Assembly: GCF_000695625.1 (NCBI RefSeq)
Contig: NZ_JMQI01000039.1
Coordinates: 62,001 to 126,000 of the forward strand
DNA: 64,000 bases
DNA from: Amycolatopsis rifamycinica
GTDB taxonomy: Bacteria; Actinomycetota; Actinomycetes; Mycobacteriales; Pseudonocardiaceae
Direction of reading: 5' to 3'
Position 1 is the first letter of the stretch. Each line of letters starts with the position of its first letter. The position numbers and the translations under genes are program-made. Positions 35,108 to 43,092 of this stretch are shown here, piece by piece. The notes beneath the pieces are model-generated. The model saw nothing but the letters and a program-made list of their open reading frames with translations. It did no database searches and was not told where the DNA came from.

Positions 35108-35595
35108 ACTGGCTTCGGTCAGGAGTTCGGCCAAGCGCTCGGCTGGGGTGTCCCAGCCGAGCGTTTTGCGTGGCCGGCGGTGGAGTTGCGCGGCGACGGC
35201 GGTGAGCACCAGCGCCCGCAATTGCGGGTTCGCCACGAGTTTGCCGGTCTTGGGGCGGGGCGGCGGGATTCGGCGCGGTCCTGGGCGGCGTGCGGCCGGT
35301 AGTCACCTGAGCCGGGATGGGCGTTGCGGCGCACTTCCCGGCTCGTGGTCGACACGTCGCGGCCCAGTTCGGCGGCGATGGACCGCAGCGAGCGGCCCTC
35401 GCGCCGCAGATCCGCGATCACGATCCGTTCCTCCGCCGAGAGAACCGGTCCGAAACCGGCACCGGCCGGGCGGGAGGCCGTCGATCAGCCTCCCGCCCGG
35501 CCTTGGCCTGGCTCGGTCGTCCGTTCCGCCCCTGAGGCGACCGGTCCTCACGGATCCCGAAGATCGCGACCCCTGGACAAGTCAGGTGTTGCAAC
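35089..35595 (-). mobile_element. Decayed IS30-family element with terminal inverted repeats
   Basis: The ends are imperfect inverted repeats: GTTCCAACACGTG at 35089-35101 and, on the other strand, GTTGCAACACCTG at 35595-35583 (11 of 13 identical). Between them lies a minus-strand IS30 transposase remnant. The span is about 507 bp, under half of a complete IS30-type element, so an internal part including the catalytic domain is missing. It sits between rif-orf8 and rif-orf9 in the sugar gene block. Confidence 0.8.
35105..35470 (-). pseudogene. IS30-family transposase remnant (frameshifted, catalytic core deleted)
   Basis: Reading the minus strand from 35470, the frame gives VLSAEERIVIADLRREG, then a helix-turn-helix (RSIAAELGRDVSTTSREVRRN) and YRPHAAQDRAESRR, the typical N-terminal DNA-binding part. 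The frame then shifts near 35260, and another frame gives VANPQLR joined directly to LTAVAAQLHRRPRKTLGWDTPAERLAELL, the usual C-terminus, ending at TGA 35105-35107. The D-D-E catalytic stretch between NPQLR and LTAVAAQL is gone, so the element cannot move on its own. Confidence 0.85.
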
Positions 35596-35628
35596 ACCAC
35601 TAGAACCCAAGCGGTCCCGGGCCTTCCT

Positions 35629-36933
35629 TCACGCGATCTGTTCGAGCGAGGTGCGCAGTGTTTCGCCGAGGAAGTCCAGGTCGCCGTCCGTCGCGTTCAG
35701 GGGCGGGGCCACCAGCAGGCCCTCGCCCGTGCGGTCCGGGCGGAAACCGACGTACGGGTACAGCAGCAGGCCGCGGCTCCGCGTGATCCGCATGACGTCG
35801 CCGACGGTCCCGGGCGCCAGCTCGATCCCGTAGAAGTAGCCGAGCCCGCGCACGTCCTTCACCACCGACTGGCCGCGGACCGCGTCGGCCACCAGCCGTC
35901 CGACGGCCGCGCCGCGCACCTCGTCGCGGTCGAGGGCGCCGAGGTCCTCCAGCACCGACAGCACCGCCAGCCCGGCCCGGCCCTGCAACGGCGTCGCCGA
36001 CATCGTGCCCATCAGCGGCAGCCACTTGCCGCTCGCCAGGATGTCCTCGGCCAGGTTCGGTGAGATCATCGTGGCGGCCAGCGGGACGTACCCCGCGCCC
36101 AGGCCCTTCGACAGCGTGACGATGTCGGCCGCCGAGCCCGGGGTGTGGTGGGAGGCCAGCGGGAGCCCGCAGCGGCCCAGCCCGGTCAGGACCTCGTCGT
36201 GGATGACCAGGACGCCGAACTCGTCGCAGACCTCGCGCAGCGCCCGCAGGTATCCCGCCGGCGGTACATAACCGCCGCCGGTCGTGCCGTTGACCGGCTC
36301 CATCAGGACCGCGGCGACCGTCTCCGGACCGGCCGCGACGATCGCGTCGCGCACCGCCCGCACGCACTCGGCGCGGCAGGCGGGGAACGGGCAGCCGAGG
36401 TGCTGGTCGGGGTAGGGCGGGTTGAACGCGGGGGCGAGGCCGAAGCTGTCGTCCGCGTGCGGCCGCCGGGACCGGTGGCCCGACAGGGCGAGCACGAACG
36501 CGCTGTTGCCGTGGTAGCCGAGCGACGAGGTCAGGATCTTGTGCCGGCCCTCTTCGCCGCGGGCGCGCTGGACCAGCCGGGCCAGCGCGATGGCGGATTC
36601 CGTCGCGTGCGTGCCGGTCGGGGTGAACATGACCCGGTCGTCCGGCCGGTGCACCGCCCGCGCGGTGGCCGCGGCCAGCTGCTCCATCAGGTCCGGCGCG
36701 AACGTGCCCGGGCTGGCGTAGGTGCAGATCCCGACCTGGTCCCGCAGCGCCTCGACCACCGTGGGGTGGGCGTGGCCGATGTTCACGTTGACGATCCCGC
36801 TCGCGCCGTCGAGGTAGCGCGTGCCGTCGGCGGCGTACACCCACGAACCGGCGGCGTGGCTGTAGGGGATCGGGGGGATCTGCAGCCGGGCCGCCAGCAG
36901 CTGGGACGGCGCTTTCTGCGCGGTCATCGTCAC
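35629..36933 (-). CDS. rif-orf9: Class III aminotransferase in the deoxysugar block
   Basis: This 434-residue PLP enzyme belongs to class III (omega-amino/GABA type): NIGHAHPTVVEAL, FTPTGTHATESAI, the DEVLTGLGRCG aspartate block and PLP lysine in TLSKGLGAGY. Sugar 4-aminotransferases are normally DegT-fold, so class III here is unusual. It may still supply the 4-amino group of the deoxysugar, or transaminate the naphthoquinone. The GTG at 36933 has AGGAGGA 7 nt upstream and is preferred over ATG 36927. It lies 18 nt after rif-orf10 in the same operon, and its 3' end is 33 bp from the IS30 remnant. Confidence 0.88.
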   Translation of the reverse strand: MTMTAQKAPSQLLAARLQIPPIPYSHAAGSWVYAADGTRYLDGASGIVNVNIGHAHPTVVEALRDQVGICTYASPGTFAPDLMEQLAAATARAVHRPDDRVMFTPTGTHATESAIALARLVQRARGEEGRHKILTSSLGYHGNSAFVLALSGHRSRRPHADDSFGLAPAFNPPYPDQHLGCPFPACRAECVRAVRDAIVAAGPETVAAVLMEPVNGTTGGGYVPPAGYLRALREVCDEFGVLVIHDEVLTGLGRCGLPLASHHTPGSAADIVTLSKGLGAGYVPLAATMISPNLAEDILASGKWLPLMGTMSATPLQGRAGLAVLSVLEDLGALDRDEVRGAAVGRLVADAVRGQSVVKDVRGLGYFYGIELAPGTVGDVMRITRSRGLLLYPYVGFRPDRTGEGLLVAPPLNATDGDLDFLGETLRTSLEQIA

Positions 36934-36951
36934 GATCTGTTCCTCCTGGCC

Positions 36952-37944
36952 TCAGCCCACCGGCTCGGTGGCGTGGTCGACGTAGAGCCTCGCTTTGGTG
37001 CGGATGTCGTCGACGAGCACGGCCTGCCGGGCCACGTCGTCGTTGTCGGGCAGCCGTCCCGAGCGGACGGCGGCCGCGAAGGCGGTGAGCGTGTTCGCCA
37101 CCTGATCGTCGGGCGGCAGCGGGATCTCGTCGACGCCCGAACGCCGTTCCAGGCGCACCACCGGGATGTGGTCGGCGGGTGGCGTGAACGCGTGGTCGAG
37201 GACGATCCGCCCCGCACTGCCCCAAAGCTCGTAACCGGACCGGTACCCGTGGTCGATCCCGAAGGTCGCGGACGCGCCGACGCCGTCGCCGGTGCACAGC
37301 AGCGCCTGCCCGGCGGAGTCGACGGGGTGACCGTGGCGCCGGGTGAGCACCGCCGACACGACGTCGACTTCGCCGCCCAGGAACGACATCGCCGCGCGCA
37401 CCGGGTACACACCGGTGTCCAGCAGCGCGCCGCCGCCGAGTTCGGCGCGGTGGCGGATGTCTTCGGGCGGGCGGGCCGGCACGGCGAACGCGGCGTGGAA
37501 CGCGCGCAGCTCGCCGATGGCGCCGTCTTCGAGGAGGTCCCGCACCGCCATGTGCTGGCTGTGGTGGAGGAACATGACGTTCTCCATCAGCACGAGCCCG
37601 GCCGACCGCGCCGCCGCGATCAGCCCGCGGGTCCGCGACACGCTGGTGGTCAAGGGTTTCTCGGCGAGCACGTGTTTGCCGGCGGCCAGCGCGTGCTCGA
37701 TCCAGCCGGCGTGCGCGGCGTTCGGCAGCGGGATGTAGACGGCTTCGACGTCGTCGAGGTCCAGCAGCGCCGCATAGCCTTCGACCGCGCGGCAGCCGTA
37801 GCCGCGCGCGATTTCCGCGGCCTTGCCGGCGTTCCGGCTGGCGATCGCCGCGATTTCCGTCCGGGGCAGGGCGGCCATGGCGGGGAGCATCTTCCGGAGG
37901 GCGATGCTCGCGCATCCCATGATCCCGATGCGCAGTGGGGCCAC
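36952..37944 (-). CDS. rif-orf10: NDP-hexose 3-ketoreductase (Gfo/Idh/MocA family)
   Basis: This 330-residue oxidoreductase has the N-terminal Rossmann motif GIMGCASIALRKM and the catalytic lysine signature LAEKPLTT. Homologues such as KijD10 and SpnN reduce the 3-keto group left by a 2,3-dehydratase, which fits the 2,3-dehydratase rif-orf18 facing away from it. The GTG at 37944 follows AAGGAGA. It heads a two-gene minus-strand operon with rif-orf9, under the box at 38011-38028. Confidence 0.9.
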   Translation of the reverse strand: MAPLRIGIMGCASIALRKMLPAMAALPRTEIAAIASRNAGKAAEIARGYGCRAVEGYAALLDLDDVEAVYIPLPNAAHAGWIEHALAAGKHVLAEKPLTTSVSRTRGLIAAARSAGLVLMENVMFLHHSQHMAVRDLLEDGAIGELRAFHAAFAVPARPPEDIRHRAELGGGALLDTGVYPVRAAMSFLGGEVDVVSAVLTRRHGHPVDSAGQALLCTGDGVGASATFGIDHGYRSGYELWGSAGRIVLDHAFTPPADHIPVVRLERRSGVDEIPLPPDDQVANTLTAFAAAVRSGRLPDNDDVARQAVLVDDIRTKARLYVDHATEPVG

Positions 37945-37983
37945 AGGATCTCCTTCGCGGACGCACGGTTTCTCCGTCCCGCC

Positions 37984-38028
37984 ACGTTAGGACGATCGCG
38001 TCCGGCCGGGCATCCCCCGTCCTGATAG
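37984..38028 (-). promoter_or_regulatory. RifZ-type box and -10 of the rif-orf10/9 operon
   Basis: Minus strand: CTATC-AGGACGGG-GGATG (38028 to 38011), a 21-nt gap, then TAACGT (37989 to 37984). It is back to back with the rif-orf18 box, 13 bp apart. Confidence 0.8.
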
Positions 38029-38041
38029 CGAGGCGGCCGCC

Positions 38042-38086
38042 CTATCAGGTCGGGGGATGCCCGCCACGCCGAGCCCGGCTTAGGCT
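38042..38086 (+). promoter_or_regulatory. RifZ-type box and -10 of rif-orf18
   Basis: CTATC-AGGTCGGG-GGATG (38042-38059), a 21-nt gap, then TAGGCT (38081-38086). A start near 38093 leaves about 20 nt before the GTG at 38112. Confidence 0.8.
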
Positions 38087-38111
38087 CGCCCCAGCCGAGG
38101 AAGGGAGTGAC

Positions 38112-39533
38112 GTGGTCCACAGCGCGATACACGAAGACACGGCGCGGGACGGCCGCTCCGACGCCGTGGCCGACGACGCGGTCATGTCCATGGCGGACTT
38201 CCATTCTTGGTTCAACGCGCGGGCCCGCGTAAACAGCTTCCAGGTCGACCGGATCCCGTTCGCGGACCTGTCCGGCTGGGACTTCGAGCCCGACACCGGC
38301 AACCTGGTGCACGCCAGCGGCCGGTTCTTCTCGGTCGAGGGCCTGCGCGTCCGAACCGACCGGCCCTGGGTGGGCGAGTGGGCCCAGCCGATCATCGTGC
38401 AGCCGGAGATCGGCGTGCTCGGCATCCTCGTCAAGCGGTTCGACGGTGTCCCGCACTGCCTGATGCAGGCGAAGATGGAGCCGGGCAACATCAACGGCCT
38501 CCAGATCTCGCCGACCGTGCAGGCCACCCGCAGCAACTACATGAAGGTGCACGGCGGCGCGGCCACGAAGTACCTGGAGTACTTCCGGCCCGGTTCCCGC
38601 GGCCGCGTGCTGTTCGACGGGCTGCAGTCCGAGCAGGGTTCGTGGTTCCTGCACAAGCGCAACCGCAACATCGTCGTCGAGACCGACGACGACGTCGCGC
38701 TGGACGAAGACTTCTGCTGGCTGACGCTCGACCAGATCCGGCGCCTGCTGCGGCTGGACCACATGGTGAACATGGACTCCCGGACCGTCCTCGCGTGCGT
38801 CCCGCCCGCCTTGGCGCGGCCGGACGACCGGACCGACGGCGACGGCTCGTTCGTCGAGGCGGTCCACCGTTCGCTGTCCGGCCGCGGCCGGTCCGTGCAC
38901 GACCCGGGCCACATCCTCAGCTGGCTCACCGAGGTGCGCGCCCGCCAGGAGCTGGTGCAGCGCCGCGTGCCGCTCAAGGAGATCGCCGAGGACGGCTGGC
39001 GGCTCGGCCACGACGTCATCGACCACCGGGACGGCAAGTACTTCGACGTCGTCGCGGTGGCCGTGGAAGCCAGCAACCGCGAGGTCACCGCGTGGACCCA
39101 GCCGCTGGTGGCGCCCCGGCAGTCCGGCCTGCTCGCGTTGCTGGTCAAGCGGATCGGCGGCACGCTGCACGCGCTGGTGCAGGCCCGCAGCGACGCGGGC
39201 ACGCTCAACATCGCCGAGCTGACCGCGACCGTGCACTGCCAGCCCGGCAACTACGCCGACGCGCCGGCGGAGTACCGCCCGCCGTACCTCGACTACGCAC
39301 TGGCCGCGCCGACCGGCCGCGTGCGGCTCGACGTCGTGCATTCCGAGGAAGGCGGCCGGTTCTACCACGCGCAGAACCGCTACCTGGTGATCGAGGTCGA
39401 GGACGGCTTCGCCCCCGACCCCGACGACCGCTTCCTCTGGACGACGCTGAGCCAGCTGATGTCCCTGCTGTCCCACAGCAACTACCTGACGGTGGAACTG
39501 CGCAGCCTGATGGCCGGCATGCGCAGCTTCTGA
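38112..39533 (+). CDS. rif-orf18: NDP-4-keto-6-deoxyglucose 2,3-dehydratase
   Basis: This 473-residue protein has the internal duplication typical of NDP-hexose 2,3-dehydratases (SpnO, TylX3, EvaA). The two halves repeat blocks such as WAQPIIVQPEIGVLGILVKRFDGVPHCLMQAK and WTQPLVAPRQSGLLALLVKRIGGTLHALVQAR, and each ends in the EQGSWFLHKRNRNIV / EEGGRFYHAQNRYLV type block. It removes the 2-hydroxyl to give a 3,4-diketo sugar, the first step to a 2-deoxyhexose; rif-orf10 would reduce the product. The GTG at 38112 has AAGGGAG close upstream. Confidence 0.92.
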   Translation: MVHSAIHEDTARDGRSDAVADDAVMSMADFHSWFNARARVNSFQVDRIPFADLSGWDFEPDTGNLVHASGRFFSVEGLRVRTDRPWVGEWAQPIIVQPEIGVLGILVKRFDGVPHCLMQAKMEPGNINGLQISPTVQATRSNYMKVHGGAATKYLEYFRPGSRGRVLFDGLQSEQGSWFLHKRNRNIVVETDDDVALDEDFCWLTLDQIRRLLRLDHMVNMDSRTVLACVPPALARPDDRTDGDGSFVEAVHRSLSGRGRSVHDPGHILSWLTEVRARQELVQRRVPLKEIAEDGWRLGHDVIDHRDGKYFDVVAVAVEASNREVTAWTQPLVAPRQSGLLALLVKRIGGTLHALVQARSDAGTLNIAELTATVHCQPGNYADAPAEYRPPYLDYALAAPTGRVRLDVVHSEEGGRFYHAQNRYLVIEVEDGFAPDPDDRFLWTTLSQLMSLLSHSNYLTVELRSLMAGMRSF

Positions 39534-39545
39534 GTGCGGTACGAG

Positions 39546-39573
39546 AAAGGCCGGTCCCGCGGGACCGGCCTTT
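39546..39573. terminator. Bidirectional terminator between rif-orf18 and rif-orf19
   Basis: AAAGGCCGGTCCC (39546-39558) and GGGACCGGCCTTT (39561-39573) form a 13-bp stem with a 2-nt loop, flanked by A- and T-runs, between convergent stops at 39533 and 39589. Confidence 0.9.
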
Positions 39574-39588
39574 TCCGTCGCGCCCGGA

Positions 39589-41091
39589 TCAGCCGGTCGG
39601 CACCGCGGCGCGCAGCCGGTCGCGCAGGGCGCCGGCCAGGGCGTCGAGCCCGCCCGGGCCGGCGGTGCCGAAGACGTGGTAATCCGGGCGCACCAGCACC
39701 GAAGCCGCGCCGAAGCGCGCCAGGAACGGGCGGTAGACGTCGTCGACGTCCAGCTCGCTGTCCAGCCGGACGACGTGGGTGCCGAGCTCGGCGAGGAAAC
39801 CCGGGTCCGGCGACTCGGTGGTCAGCAGCACGAAACCCCGGCCGACGACGTCGTCGAAGGGCCCGGTGGCGTCACCCACCCGCACCCGGCCCTGCGGCAC
39901 GACCACGCCCGCGCCCGGGCTTTCGTGCCGCAGCCCGCCGGTGAGCGGTTTCGCCGGCTCCGGACGGCCCGCCGGCTTGCCGCGCCGGTTGGCCAGCACG
40001 GTGGCGTCCCGCTCGGCGGCGGCCGCCGGGTCCGTCACGCAGATCACCCGGCCCAGCTGGACCGACGCCAGGATGGCCTCGCGAGCCTGCTCGCGGCGCT
40101 CGTCCCCGTAACTGTCCAAAAGAGACTCGGAAGCCAGGCCGCGGAGCGTGAGGTCCAGCTTCCACGCCAGGTTCGTGACGTCGCGGACGCCGGAGCACAT
40201 GCCCTGCCCGGCGAAGGGCGGCATGAGGTGCGCGGCGTCGCCGGCGAGCAGGACGTGCCCCACCCGCCACCGGTCGGCCCACCGGGCCTGGAAGATGTAG
40301 GTGGTGCTGCGCGGCAAAGTGGCGGTCTCGGGAGTGACGCCGAAGGGTGCCATCAACCGCCACGCCGTCTTGTCCTTGTTGAGCTCGGCCGCGCTTTCGC
40401 CCGGCAGGCGCATGAACTCCCAGCGACGGCGGCCGGGGCCGCTGCCGACCAGTGTCGTGGGCCGGGCCGGGTCGCAGATCTGCACGTTGGTCGGGACGAA
40501 CTCGCGCGGCTCGTTCAGCTGGACGTCGCAGAGCAGCCACTCGTACGAGAAGCCGAGGTCGGTCACCGGCACGTCGAGGTGCTCGCGCACGAAGCTGTTG
40601 GCGCCGTCGCAGCCCACGACCCACTTCGCCGAGAGCGTCCGCGGAACGTCGTCGGAGTCGGTGGCGGTCACCTGGACGTGCTCGCTGTCGGCGATGGCCA
40701 CGACCTCGTGCCCGCGCAGCACGGTGATCCCCGGCAGTTCCTCCACCCGGGCCGCGATGAGCTCTTCGAGCGCGGGCTGGTGCATGGTGCTGGCGTCCGG
40801 CCAGCCGTACGGTCCTTCGGTGGTGAAGGCGATGTCCAGCAGCGTCTGCCCGTCGGCGGTCTGCCACTGGTAGCCGTTGGCGGGCGCGGTGATCCGCCCG
40901 AGGTCCGGGCCGATCCCGGTGGCGGCCAGCAGCCGGGCGGTCTCGCCGTCGAAGCTCGTCGCCCGCGGCAGCTTGTACGGCCGGGGCCGGCGCTCGAGCA
41001 CAGTCACCCGCCAGCCGCGTTGGGCCAGCAGCACCGACAGGGTGGCGCCGATCGGGCCGTTGCCGACGATGACGACGTCCGTGTCCGTCAC
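39589..41091 (-). CDS. rif-orf19: FAD-dependent aromatic hydroxylase (rif-orf19)
   Basis: This 500-residue flavoprotein monooxygenase of the PheA/TfdB/MhpA group has the FAD GxGxxG-type VVIVGNGPIGATL at the N-terminus, the WVVGCDGANSFVRE motif and the second FAD motif LLAGDAAHLMPPFAGQGM. In A. mediterranei rif-orf19 is tied to the oxygenation that allows naphthoquinone ring formation during chain growth. The GTG at 41091 (GAGG 5 nt before) is chosen over an in-frame GTG at 41109. It is the last gene of the minus-strand operon rif-orf13, rifR, rif-orf20, rif-orf19. Confidence 0.93.
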   Translation of the reverse strand: MTDTDVVIVGNGPIGATLSVLLAQRGWRVTVLERRPRPYKLPRATSFDGETARLLAATGIGPDLGRITAPANGYQWQTADGQTLLDIAFTTEGPYGWPDASTMHQPALEELIAARVEELPGITVLRGHEVVAIADSEHVQVTATDSDDVPRTLSAKWVVGCDGANSFVREHLDVPVTDLGFSYEWLLCDVQLNEPREFVPTNVQICDPARPTTLVGSGPGRRRWEFMRLPGESAAELNKDKTAWRLMAPFGVTPETATLPRSTTYIFQARWADRWRVGHVLLAGDAAHLMPPFAGQGMCSGVRDVTNLAWKLDLTLRGLASESLLDSYGDERREQAREAILASVQLGRVICVTDPAAAAERDATVLANRRGKPAGRPEPAKPLTGGLRHESPGAGVVVPQGRVRVGDATGPFDDVVGRGFVLLTTESPDPGFLAELGTHVVRLDSELDVDDVYRPFLARFGAASVLVRPDYHVFGTAGPGGLDALAGALRDRLRAAVPTG

Positions 41092-41098
41092 GGGAACC

Positions 41099-42301
41099 TC
41101 ACAGGTCACGAGTCAGGCGGGCCAGCCGTTCGCGCAGGGACTCGACGCGCTGCGGCACCGACGGATCGCCCTCGGGCCAGCCCAGGTCGAGGCCGATCCG
41201 GCCGCCGAAGCCGCTCAGCACGTAGCCGCCGAGCGCGATGGTCTCCCGCATCCGGGACGCCGAGTGCAGGTTGGTCAGCCGCAGGCCGTCCGGGGTGCGC
41301 AGCGGCGGGGCGACACCCCAGTTCATGATGCTGACCACGGCGAGCGCGAGCTTCGGGTCCCACGGCTTCGCCGCGGCGGGCCTGCTGAACATGTCCAGGA
41401 TGCTGCGCTGCACCGAGCCGTCGGCCAGCCCGGCCCGCAGCTGCTCGCCGACGGCCCGGCCGATCGCGACGGCGTCGTGCGCGATCCCGTCCGTCACCGT
41501 GAAGCCGACGCCGCCGAGCACGTTCGTGCCCTCGGTCGCGCCGACCGGGGGAGTCAGGCGGTCGCGCAGGTTCACCGAGTACCGGTAGACGAGGTCGGTC
41601 AGCGGCAGGTCGCGCAGTTCGGCCTCGGCGAGCAGGACCGCACCCGACACCAGGCCGTTGATCGTCACCTTCTCGCGGTGCCCGAGGTTCGCCAGCGCCG
41701 TCGTCTCGGCCTCGCTCAGCCGGAGCTGGACCACGGGGCGGACGACGGGATCCGGCCGGTCGGCCGGTGCCGGTGCCGGTGGCGCCGTCGCCGGGCCGCT
41801 CCCGTGGATGCCGCGCTCGGCCAGCAGGTCTTCCAGCGACCGCGGGTACGGGTGCCGGCCCAGGTCGAGCGGCACGCCCTCGACGACGTCGGTGTAGCCG
41901 GCCCACAGCGCCGAGAGGAGCGCCATGGCGTGGTGGGCGTCGGCGACGCTGTGCTGGATCGCCAGGCAGACGGCGGCTTCGTCGCCGTCGCGGACGACGT
42001 TGAGCGCGCTCAGCGACCGGCTCTGGTCGAGGTCCAGCCCGGCCAGGGGCCGGGACGGGTCGCCGTCGGCGAACCGGATCTCCGGCGTCGCGTCGGACTC
42101 GGTGAGCACGGCGCCTTCGTCGGTGAACTCCACCCGGGCCGAGAGCTGGGGGTAGGCCCGGCAGACCGCTTCGAACGCCGTGGTCAGCGCGTCCGGGTCG
42201 AGCCGGCCCTCGGCACGCACGGTGTACCCGATGTAGGCCTCTTTGGCGGCGTGGATGCTCTCGCTGGGCGCCAGCGCCCGCCGGACCGCGGCTCGCGTCA
42301 C
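41099..42301 (-). CDS. rif-orf20: PapA5-like O-acyltransferase (rif-orf20)
   Basis: This 400-residue member of the condensation/acyltransferase superfamily is like mycobacterial PapA5. The catalytic HHxxxDG-type motif reads IQHSVADAHHA, with the second histidine and the aspartate kept, and the solvent-channel end block is SASRMRETIALGGYVL. Rif20 is reported to acetylate the C25 hydroxyl of rifamycin. The GTG at 42301 overlaps the rifR stop (GTGA), so translation is coupled. The stop lies just past the chosen start of rif-orf19. Confidence 0.9.
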   Translation of the reverse strand: MTRAAVRRALAPSESIHAAKEAYIGYTVRAEGRLDPDALTTAFEAVCRAYPQLSARVEFTDEGAVLTESDATPEIRFADGDPSRPLAGLDLDQSRSLSALNVVRDGDEAAVCLAIQHSVADAHHAMALLSALWAGYTDVVEGVPLDLGRHPYPRSLEDLLAERGIHGSGPATAPPAPAPADRPDPVVRPVVQLRLSEAETTALANLGHREKVTINGLVSGAVLLAEAELRDLPLTDLVYRYSVNLRDRLTPPVGATEGTNVLGGVGFTVTDGIAHDAVAIGRAVGEQLRAGLADGSVQRSILDMFSRPAAAKPWDPKLALAVVSIMNWGVAPPLRTPDGLRLTNLHSASRMRETIALGGYVLSGFGGRIGLDLGWPEGDPSVPQRVESLRERLARLTRDL

Positions 42302-43071
42302 GAGTTGCCTCCCGTGGCCAGCGCGACGCCGGCCAGCTTGCCGGTGATCGTCGCGATCATCGGGGCGGCCTGGTCGACCAGGAAGAAGTGCCCGCCCGGC
42401 AGCACCCGCAGGTCGGTGGGCCCGGTGGTGTGGTCGGTCCAGGCACGGGCCTCCTCGATCGACACCCGCGGATCGCGGTCGCCGGTGAACACCGTGACCG
42501 GGCAGTCCAGCCGCCGTCCGGGTTCGTGCCGGTAGGTCCCGACCGCGCGGTAGTCGGCGCGGATCGCGGGCAGGATCATGGCCAGCAGCTCGGGGTCGGC
42601 GAGCATGGCCGCGTCGGAGCCGCCCAGCTTCCGCAGTTCGGCGACGAGCCGCTCGTCCGACACCCCGCGCACGTCGTCGTCGCGGTAGCGCGAGGGCGCC
42701 CGCCGCCCGGACGCGAACAGGTGCACCGGCGCGGGCCGCCCGCCTTCGGTCATCCGCAACGCCAGTTCGTAGCCGATGATCGCGCCCATGCTGTGCCCGA
42801 ACAGCGCCAGCGGCCGGTCGTCGAGCGGGCGCAGCACTTCCCGCAGCCGGTTCGCCAGCCCGCCGATGCTGTCGACGGGGGGCTCGTGCCGCCGGTCCTG
42901 GCGGCCCGGGTACTGGACCGCCAGCACCTCCACCGCGGGGGCGAGGGCCTTGGCGAGCGGGAAGAAGAAACTGGCCGAGCCGCCGGCGTGGGGCAGGCAC
43001 ACGAGCCGGGCTCGCGCGTCCGGTGCCCGCTCAAAACGGCGTAGCCACTTTTCGGCGTCTGGTCGGTGCAC
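42298..43071 (-). CDS. rifR: RifR: type II (editing) thioesterase
   Basis: This 257-residue alpha/beta-hydrolase clears stalled or wrong acyl groups from the PKS carrier proteins. Motifs: LVCLPHAGGSASFF (oxyanion region), nucleophile GHSMG, aspartate in FTGDRDPRVS and histidine in LPGGHFFL. It is the discrete thioesterase of the cluster and does not release the product, which is RifF's job. The GTG start at 43071 is 21 nt after the rif-orf13 stop. Confidence 0.95.
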   Translation of the reverse strand: MHRPDAEKWLRRFERAPDARARLVCLPHAGGSASFFFPLAKALAPAVEVLAVQYPGRQDRRHEPPVDSIGGLANRLREVLRPLDDRPLALFGHSMGAIIGYELALRMTEGGRPAPVHLFASGRRAPSRYRDDDVRGVSDERLVAELRKLGGSDAAMLADPELLAMILPAIRADYRAVGTYRHEPGRRLDCPVTVFTGDRDPRVSIEEARAWTDHTTGPTDLRVLPGGHFFLVDQAAPMIATITGKLAGVALATGGNS

Positions 43072-43092
43072 GGCGGGGGCTGCCTTTCGGAG

